Shown: piece by piece, positions 1-7,677 of the stretch
Position numbering within the stretch: the first letter of the stretch is position 1
How the letters are laid out: every line of letters begins with the position of its first letter
Source of the DNA: Streptomyces sp. WM4235
GTDB taxonomy: Bacteria > Actinomycetota > Actinomycetes > Streptomycetales > Streptomycetaceae
Direction of reading: 5' to 3'
Assembly (NCBI RefSeq): GCF_001279725.1
Contig: NZ_LGDE01000475.1
Location: 1-19,067, forward strand
DNA: 19,067 nt
Position numbers and translations under genes: made by a program
Notes under the pieces: model-generated
Seen by the model: only the letters and a program-made list of their open reading frames with translations
Told to the model about the DNA's origin: nothing
Databases searched by the model: none

Positions 1-1293
1 GGTGTAGAGCGCGAGCACCGATCCGGGTTCCACGGCGTGGCGGCTCTCGTGGTGCGGGACCTCGCCGACACCGAGTGGCACGCTGACGTCCACGGCGAGC
101 CGGCTCACCCGGCCGTCCGGCGCGGCGAGGAGCAGCGGCAGGTGTCCGGCCGAGCACACGGTCAGTTCCGCGGCGTCCGCGTCGACGACCAGGTAGCAGC
201 AGGTGACGAACTGGTCCGGGAGTTCGCTCACCACGGCGTCGAGGGCGCGCATCAACTGCCAGGGCGGCATGCCGGTCTTCGCCAGCGCGTGCGGGGGGGA
301 GCGCAACTGCCCCATGACGGCGGGGGCTTCCAGCCCCCGCCCCATCACGTCACCGATCATGACGCCCACGCGGCCGCCACCCAGGGGGATCAGGTCGAAC
401 CAGTCGCCACCCACGCCCGCGCCCTGGCGCGCCGGGAAGTACCGGCTCGCCGTCGGCATGCCCGGCACGTCGGCGGGCGAGCCCATGAGGCTGCGTTGCA
501 GGGTCAGGGCCACGTGGCGTTGCTGTTCGTAGAGTTCGGCGAGTTTCTCCTCGGCGGCCTTGCGGTCGCTGACGTCGCGGATGGCCGCCGACACGAGGGT
601 TCCGTCCGGGGTCTCCAGGGGGCTGAGGCTGATCTCGACGGGGAACTCGCGTCCGTCCCTGCAGAGGCCGTGCAGTTCCAGGCCGGCGCCCATGGGTCTG
701 ACCTGGCGGTTGATGAAGTAGCCCTGCCGGAAGCCGGAGTGATGGCCCCGGAAGCGCTCCGGTACGAGCACCTCCACGGGGCGGCCCAGGAGGTCGGCCC
801 TGGTGTGGCCGAAGAGCGCCTCGGTCTGGGCGTTGACGAGTTGGATCGTGCCGCGGTCGTCGACGATCACCATCGCGTCGGGGGCGGCCTCCAGGAGTGC
901 CCGGAACAGTTCTTCGGCGGCCCTGCGGTCGCTGACGTCGCGCACGGCCGCCGAGATGAGCAGGCCGTCGGTGGTCTGTAGTGGGCTGAGGCTGATCTCC
1001 ACGGGGAACTCGCGTCCGTCCCTGCGCAGTCCGTACAGCTCCAGTCCCGCGCCCATGGGCCGTACCTGTCGGCTGCCGGCGTATCCGAGCCGGTGCCCGG
1101 GGTGGTGCCCCCTGAAGCGCTCGGGCACCAGGACCTCGATGGGTCGGCCGAGCAGTTCGTGCCGGGGGTAGCCGAACAGCGCCTCAGTCTGCGCGTTCAC
1201 CAGCCGGATCACGCCGGCGTCGTCCACGATCACCATCGCGTCCGGTGCCGCCTCCAGAAGGGCCCGGAACGGCTCTTCGGTCGTCGTCGTCAT
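1..1293 (-). CDS. PAS-PAS-PP2C serine phosphatase, SpoIIE/RsbU type (3' part outside window)
   Basis: The visible 431 residues start at ATG 1293 and run off the left edge, so the C-terminus is not seen. Two PAS domains (about residues 9-129 and 130-250) are followed by a short helical linker ([15 protein letters not shown]) and a PP2C-type phosphatase core. The core shows [11 protein letters not shown] and [12 protein letters not shown], which carry the metal-binding aspartates of the SpoIIE/RsbU family. The family usually has MGHG where this protein has MGRG. Such proteins typically dephosphorylate anti-sigma-factor antagonists in response to a PAS-sensed signal; Streptomyces encodes many of them. 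No membrane segment is visible, so it is probably cytoplasmic. Its target cannot be read from this window because no adjacent STAS or anti-sigma gene is present. Family assignment is firm; the specific pathway is unknown. Confidence 0.93.
   Translation of the reverse strand, partial: MTTTTEEPFRALLEAAPDAMVIVDDAGVIRLVNAQTEALFGYPRHELLGRPIEVLVPERFRGHHPGHRLGYAGSRQVRPMGAGLELYGLRRDGREFPVEISLSPLQTTDGLLISAAVRDVSDRRAAEELFRALLEAAPDAMVIVDDRGTIQLVNAQTEALFGHTRADLLGRPVEVLVPERFRGHHSGFRQGYFINRQVRPMGAGLELHGLCRDGREFPVEISLSPLETPDGTLVSAAIRDVSDRKAAEEKLAELYEQQRHVALTLQRSLMGSPADVPGMPTASRYFPARQGAGVGGDWFDLIPLGGGRVGVMIGDVMGRGLEAPAVMGQLRSPPHALAKTGMPPWQLMRALDAVVSELPDQFVTCCYLVVDADAAELTVCSAGHLPLLLAAPDGRVSRLAVDVSVPLGVGEVPHHESRHAVEPGSVLALYT
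544..1269 (-). repeat. Tandem intragenic duplication encoding the two PAS domains
   Basis: Two head-to-tail 363-bp units (1269-907 and 906-544 on the minus strand) each encode 121 residues beginning [17 protein letters not shown] and ending DVSDR(R/K)AAEE. By eye the two copies differ at about 23 of 121 residues, so they are roughly 80% identical. The most variable part is the stretch after the FRGHH motif. This indicates a fairly recent in-frame domain duplication. Confidence 0.9.
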
Positions 1294-1371
1294 GTTGCGC
1301 CTCGCACTCGCCGGACACCGGACACCACCGAAGCGAACATCCGACCACGCATCCCCCCACCACCTCGCGGG

Positions 1372-1400
1372 TTGACCGGAACACACGCGCAATTGACCGG
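1372..1400. repeat. Direct repeat TTGACCGG, two copies 21 bp apart
   Basis: TTGACCGG occurs at 1372-1379 and 1393-1400, exactly 21 bp apart (two helical turns). It lies between the divergent phosphatase gene and the riboswitch-controlled gene. A small GC hairpin (CCGGGGC-GGTC-GCCCCGG) follows at 1414-1431. The spacing suits a dimeric regulator or an alternative promoter element, but no matching family was recognised. The rest of 1294-1515 shows no supported feature. Confidence 0.35.
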
Positions 1401-1515
1401 GTATGAGCGGCGGCCGGGGCGGTCGCCCCGGGCATCCGTCGACGGGCGGGGCAGCGGGCCGCCATCGCCGTGGCCGCTCCATGGCCCCGGCCGTCCTGCC
1501 CGTAGGGGTGACCTC

Positions 1516-1562
1516 TGGTCAGAAGGCTTGTCCGACCGTACGATTCGTCTGCCCGGTCGGAC
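1516..1562 (+). promoter_or_regulatory. Putative promoter with inverted repeat around the -10, upstream of the first riboswitch
   Basis: A TGGTCA (1516-1521) is followed after 17 bp by TACGAT (1539-1544), a reasonable -35/-10 pair for a housekeeping sigma factor. It would start transcription just before the riboswitch P1 stem. A perfect 9-bp inverted repeat, GTCCGACCG (1530-1538) and CGGTCGGAC (1554-1562), brackets the -10. This could be an operator or a 5' hairpin. Prediction by eye only. Confidence 0.4.
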
Positions 1563-1668
1563 CCGGGTGACAACCGCATCACCGTATGACCTGGGGGAAG
1601 CCGGTGGGAATCCGGCGCTGACCTGCAACCGTGTGGGGCGCGTGCGCGCTCCGAGTCGGAGCACCCGG
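1563..1668 (+). ncRNA. Cobalamin riboswitch (compact form)
   Basis: The conserved core GAAGCCGGTGGGAATCCGGC, followed by GCTGACCTGCAACCGT, lies at about 1597-1632. It is the diagnostic P3/B12-box region of cobalamin riboswitches. The downstream segment CCGAGTCGGA (1651-1660) corresponds to the junction that reads GAGCCGGA in the copy at 15277. A closing P1 helix is visible as CCGGGTG (1563-1569) with CACCCGG (1662-1668). At about 106 nt it lacks the large peripheral arm seen in the metE copy. It sits 165 nt before the secreted DUF4430 gene, so it should repress that gene when cobalamin is abundant. The expression platform between 1669 and 1832 is GC-rich with several small hairpins and no clear terminator. 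Translational control is therefore possible. Confidence 0.9.
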
Positions 1669-1832
1669 CATCCGGTTCGTACCGCTTCCCACTGTCATGG
1701 TCTGCAGCGCGGAGCCTTGAGTCGCCGACTCGCCCACCGCCGGTTCCCGCTGCTTCGGGGTCTTGGTGCCGGTGGCGGATGTCGTGGCGGACAGGGGCGC
1801 GCCGTGAACCCGCCCCGTTCGAAAGGCAATTC

Positions 1833-2321
1833 ATGCGCCCGAACCTCGTACGTCGCACCCTCGTCACGTCGGCCGCCCTGGGACTCGCGCTCGCCTCGGC
1901 GCCCGCCGTCGCGCACGCCAAGCCGGTCGCCGGCACGAACGCCCCGGTCAAGGTCAACCTCACCGTGCAGGGCCCGAGCGGGCTGCTGTTCAAGGGGAAG
2001 ATCAAGACCAGGGGCCACGACGTCACCACCGTCACGGGCGGCACGCACAAGTGCGACGGCACGAACGGCTCGGCGAACCCGAGCGCCGCGCCCACGCCGA
2101 CCGCCGCTCTGGACGACGCCGCGAAGAAGAGGCACTTCACCTGGGACGGCACCTGGTACGCCTCGTTCGACGACTTCTCCGTCGACACGATCAAGAACGT
2201 CAGCGGCGGCGGTGCCGCCTACTGGAGCATCTCCGTCAACGGCACGCCGACCCCCGTCGGCGGTTGCCAGTTCAAGCTGAAGGCCGGTGACAAGGTGGCC
2301 TTCACCTGGACCGCCTTCTAG
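1833..2321 (+). CDS. Small secreted DUF4430 (transcobalamin C-terminal-like) protein
   Basis: The product has 162 residues. ATG 1833 is preferred because GAAAGG lies just upstream and translation then opens directly on a signal peptide: charged MRPNLVRR, a hydrophobic core, and a probable AHA|KP cleavage near residue 28. An upstream ATG at 1779 would put 18 unlikely residues in front. The mature part ends with YWSISVNGTP, GGCQFKLKAGDKVAFTW, the pattern of the DUF4430/transcobalamin C-terminal-like beta domain (aromatic-W, VNG, G-D-x-V). Two cysteines (HKCDG and GGCQF) could form one disulfide. There is no membrane anchor or sortase motif, so it is probably released. It sits alone downstream of a cobalamin riboswitch, which points to an extracellular role in cobalamin binding or hand-over. 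That role is inference; secretion and domain resemblance are seen. Confidence 0.85.
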   Translation: MRPNLVRRTLVTSAALGLALASAPAVAHAKPVAGTNAPVKVNLTVQGPSGLLFKGKIKTRGHDVTTVTGGTHKCDGTNGSANPSAAPTPTAALDDAAKKRHFTWDGTWYASFDDFSVDTIKNVSGGGAAYWSISVNGTPTPVGGCQFKLKAGDKVAFTWTAF

Positions 2322-2367
2322 GCCCTGTCGGAGCCGCGCGAGGGCCCGGGCCCCGGTCCCCGAGATC

Positions 2368-2373
2368 TACAAT
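2368..2373 (+). promoter_or_regulatory. Possible -10 element (TACAAT) for the Sel1-repeat gene
   Basis: TACAAT lies 47 bp before the ATG at 2421 in an otherwise GC-only spacer. No convincing -35 was found 16-18 bp upstream, where the sequence is GC-rich and palindromic (GGGCCCGGGCCC). It suggests that the repeat-protein gene has its own promoter rather than reading through from the riboswitch gene. Confidence 0.3.
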
Positions 2374-2420
2374 GATCGGGATCCGGGGCATCCCGTGGTG
2401 AAGCCGAGAGGGAGATTCAG

Positions 2421-3116
2421 ATGGCGATACCGAAGCGCCCCGCCCCGTTGGACCCGGCCATCGAACGGGCCGCGGCGGCGGGCGACGTCGTCGCGATGAG
2501 GCTGCGGGGCCAACACCTCTACGAATCCGACGACAACGGTGCGGCCGAGGAATGGCTGCTCGCCGCCGCGCGGGCCGGCGACGCCGAGGCGATGTACACC
2601 TTGTCGCGCGTCCACCACGACCGGGCGGTGAACGCGTTCCCGAACGGCAAGGCGCACGACGTCACGGCCGCGTCCTGGTGCAGGCGTGCCGCCGAGGCGG
2701 GTTGGGTCCCGGCCATCAGGGCCATGAAGTCGTGGGTGGACTTGGACGAGCGCGAGTTCTGGCTCCGAAAGGCCTGGGAAACCGGCGATCCGCACGCGCC
2801 GTACGGCCTGGCGGAACTGTTCGAGGAGGAGGGACGGCCCTCCGATGCGGAGCACTGGTACCGCGTCGCCTGCCGCGAGCCCGGCCGGTTCGGCCACAGC
2901 GCGCGCGGTGACCTGGCCGCCCTCCTCAGTCATCAGGGGCGATTCGAGGAAGCCGCCGAGCTTCTGACACAGAACGCGGAAGAGGGTTCGTCGGCCGCCG
3001 CCGAGCACCTGTCCGACGTGCTCGACAAGCTCGGCCGGGTAGAAGAGGCCGCCCACTGGCGCGAGCGGATCGATGGGCTGCGGGCCGCCGAGCACGAGCA
3101 GGAACCCCTGCTGTGA
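2421..3116 (+). CDS. Sel1/tetratricopeptide-like repeat protein
   Basis: The product has 231 residues and starts at ATG 2421 behind GAGAGGGAG. It is built of helical repeats of Sel1/TPR character. Examples are AAEEWLLAAARAGDAEAMYTL (about residues 40-60), AASWCRRAAEAGWVPAI, AEHWYRVACREPG and EAAELLTQNAEEGSSAAAEHL. The alternating small-residue pattern A-x-x-W-(Y/L)-x-x-A-A recurs with a period of roughly 35 residues. There is no signal peptide or membrane segment, so it is a cytoplasmic scaffold or protein-protein interaction module. It is followed by its own terminator and then by the calpain-like gene, so the two are neighbours but probably separate transcripts. Function unknown; similar proteins are common in Streptomyces. 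Confidence 0.85.
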   Translation: MAIPKRPAPLDPAIERAAAAGDVVAMRLRGQHLYESDDNGAAEEWLLAAARAGDAEAMYTLSRVHHDRAVNAFPNGKAHDVTAASWCRRAAEAGWVPAIRAMKSWVDLDEREFWLRKAWETGDPHAPYGLAELFEEEGRPSDAEHWYRVACREPGRFGHSARGDLAALLSHQGRFEEAAELLTQNAEEGSSAAAEHLSDVLDKLGRVEEAAHWRERIDGLRAAEHEQEPLL

Positions 3117-3173
3117 AGTGTGGTGCCGGGGCCCTCGGAAGTGGCCCGCGCCGGTTGTCGAATCCCGGCTCCT

Positions 3174-3211
3174 GAGCGGAGGCGTCCCGGGGTCCGGGGG
3201 CGCCTCCGCTC
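3174..3211 (+). terminator. Rho-independent-type hairpin after the repeat-protein gene
   Basis: A perfect 11-bp stem GAGCGGAGGCG (3174-3184) / CGCCTCCGCTC (3201-3211) extends inward by four more pairs. It lies 58 nt after the stop codon at 3116 and 49 nt before the next start. There is no long U-tract, as is usual in streptomycetes. Confidence 0.75.
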
Positions 3212-3259
3212 GATACCGTTCAGAAAATGATCTTTGCTTGGCTGCCGGGGGGGAGCGGG

Positions 3260-4663
3260 ATGAGCGAGGTGCGCACTGCCGATCTCGGCGCCGGAACCGA
3301 CGCACCGGTGGTTCTGCCGGCCTCCGGGGTCGGCGAGGGGGACGACCGGTCCAGCGAGCCGATGGAGCCCGCGGAGGTCCCGACGGGGCATCCCGACGGC
3401 GACGTGGGCGTCGACGAGGAGCCCGAGGTCCCGATGGACCTCATCCCTCCGGACGAACCCGGGCAGTCGGACGAAGCCCCTGAAGGCCCCGAGGAACCAG
3501 AGGAGTTCGAAGAGGACGGGGAGGCCGACCCCACGGCTGCCACGGATCAGGCCGACGGGACCGAAGCCCCCGAGGAACCTCAAGAGCCCGATTCCCCCGG
3601 AACCTGGACCGGGAACGGGCCGGAGCCGCTCGACGATGCGGCCGATGACGAAACCGGGGAGCGGACGTCCGCGGCGGACCCGGCCGGCGGCGGCCCGGCA
3701 CCCGAGGGCGCCCCGCTGCGGGACGTCTTCTCGAAGATGCGCGACTCCCTCACCGCGCCCCACGCGTCCGCGGACGGCGCCGGCGACCGCCACGCCACGG
3801 TGGACCGGCCGGCGTTCAACGCCATGGAGATCCCGGAAGAGAACGTGCGCCTCTACCAGTACGGGACGCCTCTCGACCGTTCCGACGGCGGGCGCGTCCC
3901 CTTGTTCGACGGACCCCCGAGCCGCGAACAGACGGCGCAGGGCACTCTCGGCGACTGCGGGGTGATCGCCTCCATGGGGGCCGTCGCCGGACACCTTCCG
4001 GAAGCGATCTCGAACTGCGTCAAGGAGAACGACGACGGCACGTACGAGGTGACCCTCCATCAGGTGAGCAAGAACCGGCCCGGGGATCTGGCACCCTACG
4101 AACCGACCGGTGCGGTCACCGTTCTCACCGTCACGCCGGAACTGGTCGTGCCGTCCCTCGATCCGAAGAACCCGGCCTACGCGCAGGTGGGAACCGGGGG
4201 CGCCGCCTGGCCCGTGATCCTGGAGAAGGCCTTCGCGGGGGTCGACCAGACCTGGGAGGAAGGCAAGGCCGGTCAGACCTCCGGCTACGAACGGCTCAAC
4301 CTGGGCACCAGGGCCGAGCACCGCGCCGAGATGCTGGCCCAACTCACGGGCCGGCCGGCGTACTGCGATGACGTTCCCTCCAGGTACGACATGAACGGCG
4401 TCAATCCGAACCGCCAACTCCTCGACTCGTTCCGGGAGAAGCTGGAAGCGGGCTCCCCGATACTGATCGGCTCACGTGGAGCCGAGGCGAACAAGCCGGG
4501 AATCCGCTCCGACCTCATAGCGGAGCACGTCTACGAGGTGGTCGAGGTGGACGATCGAGGGAACATCCGGCTCCGCAACCCGCACAACAGGAACCACCCC
4601 GGGACGTTCACGGCCGGTGAGTTCAGAGCGAACTTCGCGAACCGGTACAGCACGTTGGCCTAG
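3260..4663 (+). CDS. Calpain-like (family C2) cysteine protease with acidic N-terminal region
   Basis: The start chosen is ATG 3260, giving 467 residues, because it is directly preceded by a GGGGGGGAG purine run. ATG 3227 is in frame but has no such site. Residues 1 to about 195 are low-complexity, acidic and Pro-rich (EEPEEFEEDGEAD and similar) and probably disordered. From about residue 195 a calpain catalytic core is seen. It includes QGTLGDCGVIASM (nucleophile Cys233; eukaryotic form QGxLGDCW), WPVILEKAFAGV (calpain LWPALLEKAYAK), a GYERLNLG segment, HVYEVVEVD (His423) and IRLRNPHNRN (Asn440). The C-H-N triad is complete, so activity is plausible. No signal peptide or membrane helix is present. 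Substrate is unknown. The architecture resembles an effector or a regulated intracellular protease. Family call is firm; role is open. Confidence 0.87.
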   Translation: MSEVRTADLGAGTDAPVVLPASGVGEGDDRSSEPMEPAEVPTGHPDGDVGVDEEPEVPMDLIPPDEPGQSDEAPEGPEEPEEFEEDGEADPTAATDQADGTEAPEEPQEPDSPGTWTGNGPEPLDDAADDETGERTSAADPAGGGPAPEGAPLRDVFSKMRDSLTAPHASADGAGDRHATVDRPAFNAMEIPEENVRLYQYGTPLDRSDGGRVPLFDGPPSREQTAQGTLGDCGVIASMGAVAGHLPEAISNCVKENDDGTYEVTLHQVSKNRPGDLAPYEPTGAVTVLTVTPELVVPSLDPKNPAYAQVGTGGAAWPVILEKAFAGVDQTWEEGKAGQTSGYERLNLGTRAEHRAEMLAQLTGRPAYCDDVPSRYDMNGVNPNRQLLDSFREKLEAGSPILIGSRGAEANKPGIRSDLIAEHVYEVVEVDDRGNIRLRNPHNRNHPGTFTAGEFRANFANRYSTLA

Positions 4664-4761
4664 GTTCTGTTGCGAGAGTGCCGGTCACGGCCCCTCGCCG
4701 GCCACTCACCAGGCGGCCTTCACCTGAACCTTCTTGCGGGCCGAGCCCCGAGGGCACGTGA

Positions 4762-4799
4762 TCGGGCCGGAGCGTCGGGAGAGCGACGTTCCGGCCCGA
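4762..4799. terminator. Long hairpin between convergent calpain-like gene and metE
   Basis: A 16-bp stem with one G-U pair, TCGGGCCGGAGCGTCG (4762-4777) against CGACGTTCCGGCCCGA (4784-4799), has a six-base loop. It lies 9 nt after the metE stop and about 100 nt after the calpain-like stop. It can work for both converging transcripts. Confidence 0.85.
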
Positions 4800-4807
4800 A
4801 TCGCGGA

Positions 4808-7132
4808 TCAGGCGGTCGCGCCGGCTGCCTCCGTGCGAACCTCGCGAGCCGCCGCCACCAGGTTCTCCAGGGAGGCGCGGGTCTCGGTCCAGCCACGGGT
4901 CTTCAGCCCGCAGTCGGGGTTGACCCACAGCCGCTCGGCGGGAATGGCCTCAAGTCCCTTGCGGAGCAGGGCTGCCGCTTCCTCCGTGGAGGGGATGCGC
5001 GGCGAGTGGATGTCCCACACGCCGGGCCCGGCCTCGCGCGGATAGCCGTGCGCGGCGAGTTCGCGCGCGACCTGCATGTGGGAACGGGCCGCCTCCAGAC
5101 TGATGACGTCCGCGTCGAGATCGTCGATGGCCTGGACGATGTCGCCGAACTCGGCGTAGCACATGTGCGTGTGGATCTGGGTGTCCGGCCGGACGCCCGA
5201 CGTGGTGAGGCGGAAGGACTCGGTGGCCCACGCCAGGTAGTCCGCGTGATCGGCGGTGCGCAGCGGGAGGGTCTCGCGCAGGGCGGGCTCGTCGACCTGG
5301 ATGACCGAAGTCCCGGCCGCCTCAAGGTCGTTGACCTCATCGCGGAGGGCGAGTCCGACCTGGCGGGCGGTCTGCCCGAGGGGTTGGTCGTCGCGTACGA
5401 AGGACCATGCGAGCATCGTGACGGGGCCCGTCAGCATGCCCTTGACCGGCTTGGTGGTCTGCGCCTGCGCGTAGGTGGTCCAGCGCACGGTCATCGGCTC
5501 GGGGCTGGAGATGTCCCCGGCGAGGACCGGCGGGCGCACGTAGCGGGTGCCGTAGGACTGGACCCAGCCGTGTTGGGTCGCGAGGTAGCCCGTGAGCTGT
5601 TCGGCGAAGTACTGGACCATGTCGTTGCGTTCGGGTTCGCCGTGGACGAGGACGTCGATGCCGGTCTTCTCCTGGAAGGAGAGCACCTCGCGGATCTCGC
5701 CCTTGATGCGTTCCTCGTATCCGGCGGTGTCGATCCGGCCGGCTCGCAGGTCGGCGCGGGCCACGCGCAGTTCGTCGGTCTGCGGGAAGGATCCGATGGT
5801 GGTGGTCGGCAGCAGCGGCAGTCCCAGGTGGGCCCGCTGGGCGGCGGCGCGCTCGGGGTACGGCTGTGCGCGGCGGCCGTCCGCGTCGGTGATCGCCTCG
5901 GTGCGGGCGCGGACCGCGGGGTCGCGGGTGATGGGGGACGTGGCGCGGGAGGCCAGGTCGGCCCGGTTGGCGGCGAGTTCGGCGGGGATCGCGGCGGGGC
6001 CCTGCGCGAGGCCGCGGGCGAGGGTGGTGATCTCGGCGGTCTTCTGGCGGGCGAAGGCGAGCCAGCGGCGGACCTGGGGATCGATGTCGCGTTCGACGGT
6101 CGCGTCCAGCGGGACGTGCAGGAGGGAGCAGGAGGCGGCGACGTCGACGCGGTCGGCGAGGCCGAGGAGGGTGCCGAGGGTGCTCAGCGACTTCCGGTGG
6201 TCGTTGATCCAGATGTTGCGGCCGTTGACCACCCCGGCGACGAGGCGCTTGCCCGGGAGCCCGCCGACCGCCGCGAGGTCGGCGAGGTTGGCGGCGGCCG
6301 AGTCGGTGAAGTCCAGGGCGAGGCCCTCGACGGGTGCCTTGGCCAGGACGGGCAGGGCCTCGCCGAGCCGGTCGAAGTAGGAGGCGACGAGGAGCTTGGG
6401 GCGTTCGGTCAGCGCGCCGAGTTCGCGGTAGGCGCGCGCGGCGGCGTTCAGTTCGGCCGGGGTGCGGTCCTGGACGAGGGCGGGTTCGTCGAGCTGGACC
6501 CATTCGGCGCCGGTCGCGCGCAGTTCGGCCAGGACCCGGGCGTAGACGGGCAGCAGCCGGTCGAGGAGGGTGAGCGGCTCGAAGTCGGCGGCGACCGCGG
6601 GCGCGGGCTTGGCGAGGAGCAGGTACGTCACCGGGCCGACGAGGACGGGGCGGGCCGTGTGGCCGAGGGCCAGGGCCTCCTTCAGCTCGGCGACCTGCTT
6701 GGCGGGATCGGCCGTGAAGACGGTGTCGGGTCCGAGTTCGGGGACCAGGTAGTGGTAGTTGGTGTCGAACCACTTGGTCATCTCCAGCGGGGCCACGTCC
6801 TGGGTGCCGCGCGCCATCGCGAAGTAGCCGTCCAGGGCGTCGGCGTCGACGGCGTCGCGGTGGCGGGCGGGGATCGCGCCGACCATGACCGTGGTGTCCA
6901 GGACGTGGTCGTAGTACGAGAAGTCGCCGGTCGGAAGCTCGGTGATGCCGGCTTCGGCCAGTTGGGCCCAGTTGGTCCGGCGCAGGTCGCGGGCGGTCTC
7001 CCGGAGGGTGTCCGCGGTGACGCGGCCCTTCCAATAGCCCTCGATGGCCTTCTTCAGTTCGCGGTTGCGGCCCTGCCGGGGGTAGCCGTACACGGTGGCC
7101 TGTACTGCCGCGGCTGCGGACTCGGTGGTCAC
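4808..7132 (-). CDS. metE: Cobalamin-independent methionine synthase
   Basis: The product has 774 residues (E. coli MetE 753). GTG 7132 is chosen because AAGGAGAG lies just upstream and translation then begins VTTES; a longer in-frame reading to 7282 has no site. The enzyme transfers a methyl group from 5-methyltetrahydropteroyl-triglutamate to homocysteine, making methionine without B12, in the cytoplasm. The N-terminal domain begins at YPRQGRNRELKKAIE. The C-terminal zinc domain shows HTHMCYAEF (ligands His656 and Cys658) and NPDCGLKTRGW (Cys741). Relative to E. coli His641, Cys643 and Cys726 the offset is a constant 15 residues. A cobalamin riboswitch precedes it in the same direction, consistent with shut-off when B12 allows MetH to work. 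A strong hairpin follows the stop. Confidence 0.98.
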   Translation of the reverse strand: MTTESAAAAVQATVYGYPRQGRNRELKKAIEGYWKGRVTADTLRETARDLRRTNWAQLAEAGITELPTGDFSYYDHVLDTTVMVGAIPARHRDAVDADALDGYFAMARGTQDVAPLEMTKWFDTNYHYLVPELGPDTVFTADPAKQVAELKEALALGHTARPVLVGPVTYLLLAKPAPAVAADFEPLTLLDRLLPVYARVLAELRATGAEWVQLDEPALVQDRTPAELNAAARAYRELGALTERPKLLVASYFDRLGEALPVLAKAPVEGLALDFTDSAAANLADLAAVGGLPGKRLVAGVVNGRNIWINDHRKSLSTLGTLLGLADRVDVAASCSLLHVPLDATVERDIDPQVRRWLAFARQKTAEITTLARGLAQGPAAIPAELAANRADLASRATSPITRDPAVRARTEAITDADGRRAQPYPERAAAQRAHLGLPLLPTTTIGSFPQTDELRVARADLRAGRIDTAGYEERIKGEIREVLSFQEKTGIDVLVHGEPERNDMVQYFAEQLTGYLATQHGWVQSYGTRYVRPPVLAGDISSPEPMTVRWTTYAQAQTTKPVKGMLTGPVTMLAWSFVRDDQPLGQTARQVGLALRDEVNDLEAAGTSVIQVDEPALRETLPLRTADHADYLAWATESFRLTTSGVRPDTQIHTHMCYAEFGDIVQAIDDLDADVISLEAARSHMQVARELAAHGYPREAGPGVWDIHSPRIPSTEEAAALLRKGLEAIPAERLWVNPDCGLKTRGWTETRASLENLVAAAREVRTEAAGATA

Positions 7133-7214
7133 GGAACTCTCCTTCGCGAGCTTGTCTCCATGGACCGGTGAGGGCCGAGGGTGCGAAGGGTGCCGGAACG
7201 GGCGGACCGCCGGG

Positions 7215-7238
7215 GTCGCGTACGTCCGTGTACGCGAC
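7215..7238 (-). promoter_or_regulatory. Hairpin in metE leader, candidate expression platform
   Basis: A perfect 9-bp inverted repeat, GTCGCGTAC (7215-7223) and GTACGCGAC (7230-7238), with a 6-base loop lies between the riboswitch aptamer and the metE start. A second palindrome, GGCGGACCGCC, sits at about 7201-7211. They could act as an attenuator controlled by the aptamer, though there is no U-tract. Prediction only. Confidence 0.4.
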
Positions 7239-7315
7239 GGGGAGGATCCGCCTGAAGCACGCCGACCCGCCCACGAGGTCACCGGGAAACCGGGCGCGGT
7301 CGATCGCGCTCGGGC

Positions 7316-7500
7316 AACGGGCAGGTCTTCGGACTCGCGGGCACGCCTGCCGGTCTCCCGGCGGGCACCTACTGGCCGTCGCTTCCCAGGACCGGTTCCG
7401 GTCCCAGTGCGTATGACGGCGGTCGTTCCCGCTCACCGCTGCGGGGCAGTCCCGGATTCCCACCGGGTTCCCTCTTGCGACGCATCCCGCCTGGCGGACG
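7316..7500 (-). ncRNA. Cobalamin riboswitch upstream of metE (full-size form)
   Basis: Read on the minus strand from about 7500, the region shows AGAGGGAACCCGGTGGGAAT, CCGGGACTGCCCCGCAGCGG and GGAACGACCGCCGTCAT. It continues with GCACTGGGACC, CTGGGAAGCGACGGCCAGTA, GGTGCCCGCCGGGAG and CCGCGAGTCCGAAGACCTGC. This is the classical long cobalamin aptamer including the large peripheral arm and the CGAAGACCTGCC end. It lies in the same orientation as metE, with about 180 nt of leader between. Boundaries are approximate (within about 10 nt). The same motif is the known regulator of metE in many actinobacteria. Confidence 0.95.
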
Positions 7501-7589
7501 GGGGCGAACCAGCTGCGAGGCCCACACTAGGTCGACAGCCCGGTCAATGAACACGGCTTCCCACATGTCGGACGGTGAAATGAGACACG

Positions 7590-7625
7590 CCGGGGGTGCG
7601 GTGACACCACTCACCGCACCCCCGG
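7590..7625 (-). terminator. Strong terminator hairpin after the acyl-CoA dehydrogenase gene
   Basis: A perfect 15-bp inverted repeat, CCGGGGGTGCGGTGA (7590-7604) and TCACCGCACCCCCGG (7611-7625), has a CACCAC loop. It is 52 nt past the stop at 7678 and lies between the aceA operon and the metE promoter region. It separates the two transcription units. The rest of 7501-7589 should contain the metE promoter, but no convincing element was identified. Confidence 0.88.
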
Positions 7626-7677
7626 TCTTCTCGTGCGGCCTCCGGCGCACCCTCGGCCCGGAGACCCGCCGGGGCCC

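Noticed and set aside
1184..2194. A 336-codon minus-strand frame covering the first riboswitch and the DUF4430 gene.
   Set aside because: It crosses the start of the phosphatase gene and the riboswitch and has no domain or ribosome site; the plus-strand secreted protein has a proper signal peptide.
4706..4745. A short minus-strand reading (SARKKVQVKAAW then stop) with high third-position GC, looking like the tail of a lost gene.
   Set aside because: Only about a dozen residues can be read before the metE terminator and no homologue is recognised, so it cannot be called a pseudogene.
4670..7171. An 833-codon open frame on the plus strand opposite metE.
   Set aside because: It is the antisense shadow of a high-GC gene: low-complexity Gly/Arg/Val-rich translation, no family motif, while metE on the other strand is unmistakable.
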